Below are positions 19,338-26,673 of a DNA stretch of 64,000 nucleotides, in pieces. The notes under the pieces were generated by a model. That model saw only the letters and a program-made list of their open reading frames with translations. It ran no database searches and was not told the DNA's origin. The stretch comes from an uncultured Lachnospiraceae bacterium (lineage in GTDB: Bacteria; Bacillota; Clostridia; Lachnospirales; Lachnospiraceae). Position 1 is the stretch's first letter. Each line of letters starts with the position of its first letter. Both the position numbers and the translations under genes were made by a program. The DNA is taken from contig CAMXQE010000004.1 in NCBI GenBank assembly GCA_947246015.1, positions 62,001 to 126,000 on the forward strand. The letters are read 5' to 3'.

Positions 19338-19365
19338 TTTGGAGTTCCGAAACCGGAACTCCAAA
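19338..19365. terminator. Convergent hairpin between the carboxypeptidase and rep genes
   Basis: A perfect 12-bp stem (19338-19349 with 19354-19365) with a 4-base loop lies between the two stops. T-runs are short on both strands. The right arm is also the start of an iteron-like repeat, so the hairpin may instead be a paired Rep-binding site. Confidence 0.6.
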
Positions 19366-19377
19366 ATCTGCGTTTAA
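19358..19377 (+). repeat. Iteron-like repeat overlapping the rep stop codon
   Basis: ACTCC-N9-GTTTAA, with 19 of 20 positions identical to the copy at 20993-21012 in the upstream array. It covers the rep stop (19374-19376). Its ACTCCAAA end pairs with TTTGGAGT at 19338-19345. Confidence 0.7.
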
Positions 19378-20519
19378 TTCGACAGCAGCTGTAATTCCAG
19401 CTGGTTAAAGTCATATTCATTTTGCTCAAAATCATGAAAGCCATTCCCCAGATATTTTCTGGAATCCTTATACCCGTTTTTAATTGCCGCAATCATCCAT
19501 CCTGTAAAGTTAGCCGCCTTCACCTTCTGTTTCTGGTAAATTTCATAAGCATTCTTTACCCGTTCAAAATCATTCTCTGCCGCAACCGCAATCGCTTTAA
19601 TATCTTTCACGCGCATATCCTCATTTTCCAGCAGGTTATCAATCTGCTCCACTACGCCCATATCTGCGGTAACTGCAGGCGCAATCACAACCTCCGATTC
19701 CACCAGCTCCGCCATGCCGCTCGTCAGCTTCACGATAAAGGAAACCTCATATACCTTCCCGCCACGCCCCGACTTTCCTAATTCATAAGATACATTCATG
19801 CAGGCTTCGGGCATGGAGTTAATCTCTTTCACCGCCACATCGATTACCCGGTCTTTAAAATCCCCCCAACGGGCAAATGTCTTTTCTTTCGCAGCTTCCA
19901 CCGCTTTGTCATAATCCGGCGAACTTCCTTTCAGTACTCTCTGTACCCGGTCATAACTGGAATTGACTGCTCCTAAATCCAGTTTAAGCTCCGACAGGGA
20001 AAATGTAATCCGAAACAGATTTTCCGCCTTCTTCTTATCTCTTGGATAATATGCCTTTGATTTCAGCAATTCATATAACCGGAAAGAATATACGGATTTA
20101 AAGGACATCATGACCGGCAGACTCAGTTTTGTAAAATTCTGCTGCAATCCATAAAGATATTTTTCTAAATCGGAGTTGTATTTAATGGTAAATTTTCCGT
20201 TATCGTACAATGCGGTCTGCACAATATTCAATATCATAAACTTATGGTTCTCTCTGTCCTCCATTACAATCTGCCTGTTAGTAAGATTGTCTGCACAGGA
20301 ATAGAGCTGGTCATAAAAGGAACCGTTTGTTTTCTTCATATATTTCTTCAGTTCCGACGCCGTAACGGTGCTAATCAGCTGTCCGCTCTCATCTTTTCTT
20401 ACTTTTGTAAGGCTCACTGCAAGTATCTTATTCTCCAACAGAGAAGATTTGTACTTTGCACCGATTAAAAAATTACTTTTTTTGTATTCCACTTCTTCAA
20501 AGGGTATCGGCTCTTTCAT
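19374..20519 (-). CDS. Plasmid-type replication initiator, Rep_3/RepB family
   Basis: Initiator protein of 381 aa. The N-terminal pattern (N-x-L-I-x-A-K-Y-K-S-S-L-L-E-N-K-I-L-A-V-S-L) and the later F-R-L-Y-E-L-L-K-S and K-L-D-L-G-A-V motifs are those of Rep_3 initiators, which use two winged-helix domains (here about 15-150 and 155-260) to bind iterons and open the origin. The last 100 residues form a less conserved tail. GAGGTAAG lies before the ATG. Its promoter and at least eleven iteron-like repeats lie upstream, four of them between the promoter and the gene, so self-repression is likely. No mobilisation or partition gene of plasmid type adjoins it. Confidence 0.83.
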   Translation of the reverse strand: MKEPIPFEEVEYKKSNFLIGAKYKSSLLENKILAVSLTKVRKDESGQLISTVTASELKKYMKKTNGSFYDQLYSCADNLTNRQIVMEDRENHKFMILNIVQTALYDNGKFTIKYNSDLEKYLYGLQQNFTKLSLPVMMSFKSVYSFRLYELLKSKAYYPRDKKKAENLFRITFSLSELKLDLGAVNSSYDRVQRVLKGSSPDYDKAVEAAKEKTFARWGDFKDRVIDVAVKEINSMPEACMNVSYELGKSGRGGKVYEVSFIVKLTSGMAELVESEVVIAPAVTADMGVVEQIDNLLENEDMRVKDIKAIAVAAENDFERVKNAYEIYQKQKVKAANFTGWMIAAIKNGYKDSRKYLGNGFHDFEQNEYDFNQLELQLLSN

Positions 20520-20525
20520 GACTTA

Positions 20526-20564
20526 CCTCATTTCTGCACTGCATTTTGCGCATATCAAGTTTGT
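20526..20564 (-). repeat. Dispersed leader repeat, copy A (before rep)
   Basis: A 39-bp segment immediately upstream of the rep start that includes its ribosome binding site. It matches 31070-31108 at about 36 positions and more loosely 42529-42560. On the minus strand it reads from TATGCGCAAAA to GAAATGAGG. Confidence 0.7.
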
Positions 20565-20619
20565 GGATGCAGCGCAGACACAAACTTGTGGAGTGAAAGA
20601 TTTGAAAAATCTTTCACTC
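20556..20619 (-). promoter_or_regulatory. Two hairpins in the rep leader
   Basis: CAAGTTTGTG (20556-20565) pairs perfectly with CACAAACTTG (20579-20588). Next to it, 20591-20603 pairs perfectly over 13 bp with 20607-20619 around a 3-base loop. Both are inside the rep transcript, 40-100 bases before the ATG. No strong U-run follows on the minus strand, so translational control or antisense pairing is as likely as termination. Confidence 0.55.
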
Positions 20620-20768
20620 TGGTCCTCCGTTCTTTACCATTCCAGGCATATTCTGTTTTAAACGCTCTTTTTGGACTAATTTATATTTTTAACTACAAAT
20701 TTGGAGTCTCTCCGTTTACAAACGATAATTTTGGATTTCCATGACTCCAATTTTCTCGGTTAAATCAT

Positions 20769-20798
20769 ATTATCCGCTTTCTTGTAGTATTTTGTCAA
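20769..20798 (-). promoter_or_regulatory. Promoter of the rep gene
   Basis: On the minus strand TTGACA (20793-20798) and GATAAT (20769-20774) are 18 bp apart. An iteron copy (20744-20763) begins six bases downstream of the -10 element, in the position expected for an autorepression operator. The transcript leader before rep is about 240 bases. Confidence 0.72.
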
Positions 20799-20802
20799 TA
20801 AA

Positions 20803-20826
20803 AAAACCACTAAATATAGTGGTTTT
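20803..20826 (-). terminator. Intrinsic terminator upstream of the rep promoter
   Basis: A 10-bp perfect stem (20803-20812 with 20817-20826) with loop AATA is followed on the minus strand by an unbroken T-run. It directly precedes the rep -35 box, so it should insulate rep from transcription coming from the histidine kinase side. Confidence 0.7.
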
Positions 20827-21373
20827 AAGCATTTTCAGCGATATAACTTTTATTTCGGTTACTTTACATAAAATCGGGATATAACTAACGCACTTTTTGG
20901 AGTCACAACCCTGCAAACCCGGTCGAATCATCAAATATTATGTATAAATTCAACAATGAACTCCGTTTTTCGCGTTACTTTATCCGATATGGACTCCAAA
21001 ATCAGCGTTTAAATATACATACTCCGTTTTTCGCGTTTAAATAAGGGTTTTCCTCCGTTTTTTCCGTTAAGTTTCCTATTTCCCTCCGTTCTTTTTCTCC
21101 GCGGATATTCCTATAAAAACCCATCCGGCAGCTCCATTTTTTACGTTAAGATACTGAAAATTCAAGAACAGCTTTCTCCCCGCCGTATGGACGGTTTTTC
21201 CAAAAAACGCGTTGAAATACTATGGAAAACCCTTATATTTCCCTTTTTCTCTCTCTCTGAATCAAGAAAAGAAAATTGTTGTTTTTATTATTTAAATGAA
21301 AGAACAAACCAAAGCATGGCTGAAAATTATTTTCTGCAAAACGCTTTTTCAGAAATGTTTTTTCTGCGCGTCC

Positions 21374-23698
21374 TTATTTGACAGACTGAAACGAAACCGT
21401 CACTACAAACAAATCCGCTATTGTTTCTACCTTAAAACTTCCTCCGCAGGCTTCCGTAAAACTTTGGGCTATGGACAGTCCCAAACCGCTGCCTCCGTCC
21501 GTGCGGCTCTTATCCCCGCGGATAAACCGTTCCGTGAGGTCCACATCCGAAGGCAATTCTTCTTTGGATGTATTTTTCACACTGGCAACTGCATCCTCTT
21601 CCCCATTCTTTAAGTTAATATAGATTCTGGAGCCTTCCAGAGAATATTTTAAGGCGTTCTGAATCAGGTTCTGAAAGACCCGGTATAGCCTGCTGCCATC
21701 CGCATATATCGTCACTGCTTCATCCGGTATCTCGCACTTTATGCTGACCGGACTATCTGCAATCTGTTCCTGCATATCCGCTATTGTCTGATGAATAAGC
21801 TTGCAAAAATCCAGATTTTCCATATGCACCGGAAGTTCTCCGGATGCGGCTTTGCTCACTTCAAATACATCCTGCACCATTGTCTTCAGCCGTTGAGACT
21901 TACTCTCTAAAATAGAAACGTATTCTTTTACATGTTCCGGCATTCCCTCCTCCTGCTTCAGCAATTCCACATAGCTGATAATGGATGTCAGGGGCGTCTT
22001 GATATCATGTGAAACATTGGCAATCAGCTCCACCTTCATACGTTCACTCTTTATCTGCCTGTCAATCGCTTTATTCATCCCATCCCTGATATCATTCAGT
22101 TTTTCCATCGCTTCCGCCAGACCGGAAGTTTCAGATATTTCTGCATTTTCCTGCAATTCCCCATTGTGGACGGCTTCTATCTGTCCCACAAGCCGGTCCA
22201 TATCCACTGCCAGTCTGCGCATATTTTCCGCATATAAAAATTGCAGAAAGAGAATACACACAAACAGGATAAAAGTAATAATTAGTAGCTCCGTTCCCCT
22301 CCTATGCGCAGCGAATACCGTAACAGGCAGCAGCGTAGACAGCAGTCCCAGCAGAAATACCCATATATTATACCGCACCATCCGTTTGCTGAACGGAAGC
22401 TTCAGCATGGATGTACGGAACAAACCGATTATTTTAGCTGTAAGGCTTATCCTCCAGGGCTTTTTATTATATCTGGCATCATTGGCAAACAGCCATAGAA
22501 ACCCGATAATCAGTAAAAAGATAACCGTAAACAGTATTCCCCTGCCAATAGTAAAACCCTGTAATTCATATACAAAACTGTTTCCCTGCCACCAGAACAT
22601 CCGCAGAGCCTCTATGCCCGCCATCAGAAACAGAAAGAAGAATGCCAGGACAGGCAGGAGTTTTACTTCATACCATATTTTTCCTGTCACACGGGCAATA
22701 GACACACATGCCTCTTTCCTGTATTCACGGAATGTCAGCCCCAGCGCTGCGAACACAAAAGCAAGCAGGGAACTGAAAATCCAATTCCTGTAAGATGCAG
22801 CTTTGTCAAGGCTCTGCATCTTCATTTTGTATAACAGGTTACTGTAGTAGGTATTACCTTTTCCATCATAATTTTTCTTAATAATAATCTCCGGCTCTTT
22901 GGCCACTGCCATATAGATACGGGAATCCCTGTATGCATCATCCGCAGGTACATTGTTATATCCGGGAATATACCAGTCATAATCCCAGTAATCTCCATAT
23001 CCATGGATGCTTACATCTGCTTCTGCCCCGTCTTTTAACACCTGAAGCGTTTCTCCGTCATAATACAGCAGATAATTGTATCCTTCCGGCATTACAAAAT
23101 TCATTTCCCCACCGTCCGTATTTATGGTGTAATTCCATTCCTCCGTCTGTCCGCTGTCCAATCCCAAACTTTCATAATTCGTATACAGTACTTCCCCTTT
23201 ATTCTCAATCCGGTAGAGGATGTTTGTATTATACCGGATTCTGTCATGCATATCTTCCGCTTCCGCTTTCGTCATGGACCACCAGTCGTAAACGACGTCA
23301 TATCCTCCATCCCATCCGAATCCACTGCCGTAATAGTTATAATAAGTTTTGCCGGATGGTATATAATCCTCTTCCAATATGCTCATTTCTTCTTCTGTCC
23401 AGGGTTCCGCTGCTGCTTCCCATTCATCCAAAAACTCCCCGGGCTCTCCGACCTGGTCCGGATTGGTTCCGGCAACAGACATTTCCAGAAAATCACTCAT
23501 ACAGCCGAGAATATAATCTCTAAATTCTTCCGTATCCTGATAGTCCCTGCCAAGAACTTCTTCCACATGTTTTGGAAAATCCCTGTAACCGTACATTTCC
23601 AGACATAACCCTGACAAATTCACTATGATAATCGTGAATCCGGCCAGCCATGAAACCAAACCAATTACCATTTTACTTTTTTTCGATTTTATATCCAA
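21374..23698 (-). CDS. Membrane sensor histidine kinase
   Basis: Kinase of 774 aa paired with the response regulator upstream. One membrane helix (about 9-31) precedes an extracellular Tyr/Asp/Glu/Trp-rich domain of about 275 aa; five to six further helices follow (about 305-490), then HisKA with V-S-H-D-I-K-T-P-L-T and HATPase with N-L-I-Q-N-A-L-K-Y-S and G-S-G-L-G-L-S-I-A. The frame starts at a TTG inside the regulator's last codons; an ATG at 23671, just after the regulator stop, is an alternative, and neither has a good ribosome binding site, so translation is probably coupled. The ligand of the large Y/W-rich outer domain is unknown. Confidence 0.9.
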   Translation of the reverse strand: MDIKSKKSKMVIGLVSWLAGFTIIIVNLSGLCLEMYGYRDFPKHVEEVLGRDYQDTEEFRDYILGCMSDFLEMSVAGTNPDQVGEPGEFLDEWEAAAEPWTEEEMSILEEDYIPSGKTYYNYYGSGFGWDGGYDVVYDWWSMTKAEAEDMHDRIRYNTNILYRIENKGEVLYTNYESLGLDSGQTEEWNYTINTDGGEMNFVMPEGYNYLLYYDGETLQVLKDGAEADVSIHGYGDYWDYDWYIPGYNNVPADDAYRDSRIYMAVAKEPEIIIKKNYDGKGNTYYSNLLYKMKMQSLDKAASYRNWIFSSLLAFVFAALGLTFREYRKEACVSIARVTGKIWYEVKLLPVLAFFFLFLMAGIEALRMFWWQGNSFVYELQGFTIGRGILFTVIFLLIIGFLWLFANDARYNKKPWRISLTAKIIGLFRTSMLKLPFSKRMVRYNIWVFLLGLLSTLLPVTVFAAHRRGTELLIITFILFVCILFLQFLYAENMRRLAVDMDRLVGQIEAVHNGELQENAEISETSGLAEAMEKLNDIRDGMNKAIDRQIKSERMKVELIANVSHDIKTPLTSIISYVELLKQEEGMPEHVKEYVSILESKSQRLKTMVQDVFEVSKAASGELPVHMENLDFCKLIHQTIADMQEQIADSPVSIKCEIPDEAVTIYADGSRLYRVFQNLIQNALKYSLEGSRIYINLKNGEEDAVASVKNTSKEELPSDVDLTERFIRGDKSRTDGGSGLGLSIAQSFTEACGGSFKVETIADLFVVTVSFQSVK

Positions 23699-24371
23699 TG
23701 CCCCACACCACCTTTAAATATTCCGGTTCCTTCGGATTCCATTCGATTTTTTCCCGAATCCTCCTGATATGAACCATCACTGTATTTTCCACCGCATATG
23801 CTTCCTCGTTCCATACGCGCCTGTAAATTTCTTCCGCAGGGAATACCCTGCCCAGATTGCACATAAGCAAATCCACAATTTTTGTTTCTGTCGCTGTCAG
23901 TTTCACAGGTTCTTCATCCGTATACAGAACCCTTTCCTCTTTGTTGTACCTTAGCCGCCCGTTCACGACATTAGCCGTGGAAAGCGAAGCGTTGATATCC
24001 CCCAGGCAGGTATATCTGCGCAGCTGGCTCTTTACTCTTGCCGCCAATTCCGCCGGATTATATGGTTTCGCCACATAATCGTCCGCCCCTATGGAAAGTC
24101 CCAGCACTTTATCCGTATCTTCACTTTTGGCGCTCAATAGGATAATCGGGATATTCCTCTTTTCTCTTATCTTCATTACCGCAGACAACCCGTCCAATTT
24201 CGGCATCATTACATCAATGATAATTAACTGCACCTGACTTTCCGCTATAATCTCCAACGCCTGCATCCCGTCATAAGCCTTTAAGACCTCATATTCCTCC
24301 TTTTCCAATAACAGCGCTATCGCTTTTACGATTTCTCTGTCATCATCCACTACTAAAATCCGTTCCTTCAT
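23673..24371 (-). CDS. OmpR/PhoB-type response regulator
   Basis: Regulator of 232 aa. The receiver domain (1-120) has V-V-D-D-D, the phospho-acceptor Asp in I-I-D-V-M-M-P-K-L-D-G, the conserved Thr/Ser position as L-L-S-A-K-S and the Lys in V-A-K-P-Y. The winged-helix DNA-binding domain (about 130-230) ends with V-W-G-I-G-Y-K-I. AAGGTAAGGG lies before the ATG. It is the first gene of the pair; the 190-bp region upstream holds no clear promoter box that I can defend. Confidence 0.93.
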   Translation of the reverse strand: MKERILVVDDDREIVKAIALLLEKEEYEVLKAYDGMQALEIIAESQVQLIIIDVMMPKLDGLSAVMKIREKRNIPIILLSAKSEDTDKVLGLSIGADDYVAKPYNPAELAARVKSQLRRYTCLGDINASLSTANVVNGRLRYNKEERVLYTDEEPVKLTATETKIVDLLMCNLGRVFPAEEIYRRVWNEEAYAVENTVMVHIRRIREKIEWNPKEPEYLKVVWGIGYKIEKK

Positions 24372-24563
24372 ATTGCCCTTACCTTTCTTTTTGCAGCGCT
24401 GCCCTTCCGCTTAAGCATATTGCTATCATAGCGGATATTTCTTACAGCCATATCATCCTGTTTCTTACAAAAATCTTAAAGCCGCCAATAAGAGATACCC
24501 TGTACGGATTTCACCATTGACGGCTTATTCTTCTCAGGAACGTCAGCAATTTCCAAACACGCT

Positions 24564-25487
24564 CTAAGAATGTTTTTGTTTTATCTTTTTTTCATTAATC
24601 AGATTTGCTTCTTCTTCTGAAATAAACTTGGTTGTTTTTACAATATATATTTTTTCATTCTCAGATTTTCTTACCCGTATCTTGGCCTTCACATACCCAT
24701 GGACATTACAGTATCCCACACAGTAATAATGTTTACTGTTAGGCGTAAACCATTTCATTTTGCGCTTTATATTCCGCCTGCACAGATAACATCTGACACT
24801 CATGACTTCCCGGTCGGCAAAAGCCTCTGATTTACTTTCAAATTCCCTGGAAATGTATTTGGCATAGTTATCAAAAATAACTTTAATCTCATCCTTACGG
24901 GTTTTAGGAGTTACAAATACATCAAAAGAATAATTACTGTATACGGATTTATCCAGTTTTGCCATGACTTTTGCCGTGTAATAAGCATCGCTGTATGCCC
25001 TGTGGAATGGAATATCTTTTTCCACTTCCAGAAAATCAATGGCATACTCCAGCGTCCTTCTGGATTTCCCGTCTTCAAACCCTATGCTGAACAATTTCTG
25101 TATGTCATAGTATTTCATCGGTTTGTCTTCCAACGGCTCCATTCCGTAAAACTTCATATTCTTCTGAAGTTCCAGCAAATCCATAGGACTCCACGTACAA
25201 AAAATATATTCTTCCCCGCACCATTCCAGAAAATCCCCGGCTACCTCAGGAAAATATTTTTCGTTTTCCAGCTCTTCCATTCTGATATGAATCAGGTCCT
25301 TTGTTATATGATTCATCTCATGATAGACCTGCGGTTTAATCAAACGGCTGAATTTATCTGTTATTTCAAAATCTTCCTTTAATTTCACCGCACCAATCTC
25401 TATGATTTCAAAGGGAATCCCCTTCACTTCCCCTTCTTTTCCGGTATTACCCTGATTCCATTCAAGGTCAAATACTATATAATTCAT
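24564..25487 (-). CDS. DnaQ-like 3'-5' exonuclease with C-terminal cysteine motif
   Basis: Exonuclease-family protein of 307 aa. DEDDh residues are visible: D and E in V-F-D-L-E-W, D in S-P-M-D-L-L-E-L, and H and D in H-R-A-Y-S-D-A. This makes it a KapD-like RNA or DNA trimming enzyme. After about residue 225 a C-x-x-C and later C-x3-C-x-x-H arrangement (C-Y-L-C, Y-Y-C-V-G-Y-C-N-V-H) suggests a zinc ribbon for nucleic acid binding. AGGT lies eight bases before the ATG. It lies 23 bp downstream of the kinase-like gene, so both are probably one transcript. Confidence 0.82.
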   Translation of the reverse strand: MNYIVFDLEWNQGNTGKEGEVKGIPFEIIEIGAVKLKEDFEITDKFSRLIKPQVYHEMNHITKDLIHIRMEELENEKYFPEVAGDFLEWCGEEYIFCTWSPMDLLELQKNMKFYGMEPLEDKPMKYYDIQKLFSIGFEDGKSRRTLEYAIDFLEVEKDIPFHRAYSDAYYTAKVMAKLDKSVYSNYSFDVFVTPKTRKDEIKVIFDNYAKYISREFESKSEAFADREVMSVRCYLCRRNIKRKMKWFTPNSKHYYCVGYCNVHGYVKAKIRVRKSENEKIYIVKTTKFISEEEANLINEKKIKQKHS

Positions 25488-25510
25488 CCATAATACCTGT
25501 TCTTTCCGGT

Positions 25511-26128
25511 TTATAAATCATCCCAGTCTCTCTTCATCTTACATTCTACTGCCGCTTTCAGCAGACCCGCCGTTCCGTCCACGCCAAATTCACTGCTGTC
25601 TATCAGCATATCTTTCCCCTCTTTCTGGTCCCAGTTATTATCCGTAAAATATTCATAATAATTCTTTCTTGTTTTATCCATATAACGCACTACTTTTTCT
25701 GCTTCTTCCTTTGAAAAATTATACCGCTCCATTACGGTTTCCACACGGATGCTGTAAGGGGCATAAATATAAACTTTCAATACTTCAGGGCGGTTTCTCA
25801 ACACATAGTCCGCCCCCCTCCCTACAATAACACAGGATTCCCCGCTCTTTACGATTTTTCGGATGGTTTCCGCCTGCGCACGGTATATCTTTTCATTGGG
25901 ATTGTCCTGTATGAAATCAAAACCGGGCGCAAATTTAATCACTTTGCCAATCAGTTTTTCATCTCCTCTTCCCATCGTCTTCCATTCTATTCCGCTCTCT
26001 TTCGCAGCCCTCTCAATCAAATTCCTGTCATAAAAATTAATCCCCAGTTCCTTTGCCAGTTTTTCTCCAATGCGGCGTCCGTTACTGCCAAAGCACCTTC
26101 CTATTGTCACTACAATCTGTCTCTCCAT
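25511..26128 (-). CDS. Cytidylate kinase-like protein (Cytidylate_kin2 family)
   Basis: P-loop-related protein of 205 aa. The N-terminus I-V-V-T-I-G-R-C-F-G-S-N-G-R-R-I-G is the modified P-loop of this family (normally G-R-x-x-G-S-G-G-R-x-I-G), followed by L-A-K-E-L-G-I-N-F-Y-D-R-N-L-I. V-G-R-G-A-D-Y-V-L appears mid-protein. The family is often annotated as cytidylate kinase, but true CMP kinase activity is unproven for it. It precedes the exonuclease on the same strand. Confidence 0.75.
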   Translation of the reverse strand: MERQIVVTIGRCFGSNGRRIGEKLAKELGINFYDRNLIERAAKESGIEWKTMGRGDEKLIGKVIKFAPGFDFIQDNPNEKIYRAQAETIRKIVKSGESCVIVGRGADYVLRNRPEVLKVYIYAPYSIRVETVMERYNFSKEEAEKVVRYMDKTRKNYYEYFTDNNWDQKEGKDMLIDSSEFGVDGTAGLLKAAVECKMKRDWDDL

Positions 26129-26226
26129 ACCTTATCACCCGTACCTTTCTCAATTTGCAGGCAAAAATACACGTACAAGCATATTTGATAATTATAGTAT
26201 AGCCGATTGCAGAAGAATGCACAAGA

Positions 26227-26673
26227 CTACGTAAACCCATCTTTTTCTTCATCATATTTATAAAATTCATATCCTTCTATCAGTTCAATCAGTTTTGATT
26301 CATAATTTTTAGACGGAGAATAGGGATATTCGGCTTCCTGCAGGTATTGTACTGCCAATATGTAATGTTTTTGCCCGATTAAGTTCTCCCAGTTCGGCCC
26401 TTCCTGATTATCTTCCCGCCATATGGCAAGATAATTATTATGGGAACGTACCGCATGGCAGATTGTCTTATGACGTCTGATACCGTCATGTCTGCGGGGA
26501 AATAACACTATTTCTTCCATATTCTGTACAGACTTCCCCCAATCCGTTCCTTCAACTGCAATAGCAATAACCAAAGACGGCAGGCATATTTTCCTGCCTC
26601 TCCAGTCCTCCACTGCTGATTTCGCAACCTGATGAACAAAATCCTGCTTTTCCTTCCTTTGCTCAATCTGCAT
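26227..26673 (-). CDS. GH73-like glucosaminidase domain protein without signal peptide
   Basis: Protein of 148 aa resembling a bare FlgJ/GH73 glucosaminidase domain: D-F-V-H-Q-V-A-K-S-A-V-E-D-W at the start, L-P-S-L-V-I-A-I-A-V-E-G-T-D-W-G carrying the expected catalytic Glu (normally E-S-x-W-G), then N-Y-E-S-K-L-I-E-L-I-E-G-Y-E-F-Y-K-Y-D at the end. The usual length is about 150 aa, so the domain is complete. There is no signal peptide or wall-binding module. It overlaps the end of the phosphatase gene by 11 bases and appears to be the last gene of the endolysin/DUF2589 operon. Confidence 0.68.
   Translation of the reverse strand: MQIEQRKEKQDFVHQVAKSAVEDWRGRKICLPSLVIAIAVEGTDWGKSVQNMEEIVLFPRRHDGIRRHKTICHAVRSHNNYLAIWREDNQEGPNWENLIGQKHYILAVQYLQEAEYPYSPSKNYESKLIELIEGYEFYKYDEEKDGFT

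Larger units (their letters stand above)
20658..21216. repeat. Iteron-like array / putative Rep-dependent origin
   Basis: Twelve matches to ACTCC-N9-GTTWAA, with the N9 AT-rich and usually ending in C. Inverted copies: 20658-20677, 20688-20707, 20718-20737, 20884-20903. Direct copies: 20744-20763, 20960-20979, 20993-21012, 21021-21040, 21052-21071, 21131-21150. Degenerate direct copies: 21083-21102 and 21197-21216. The 850-base stretch 20520-21373 has no convincing gene. The middle part (20764-20883) is AT-rich and holds the rep promoter and a terminator hairpin. The spacing of fixed blocks across all copies argues for protein binding. Confidence 0.78.
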
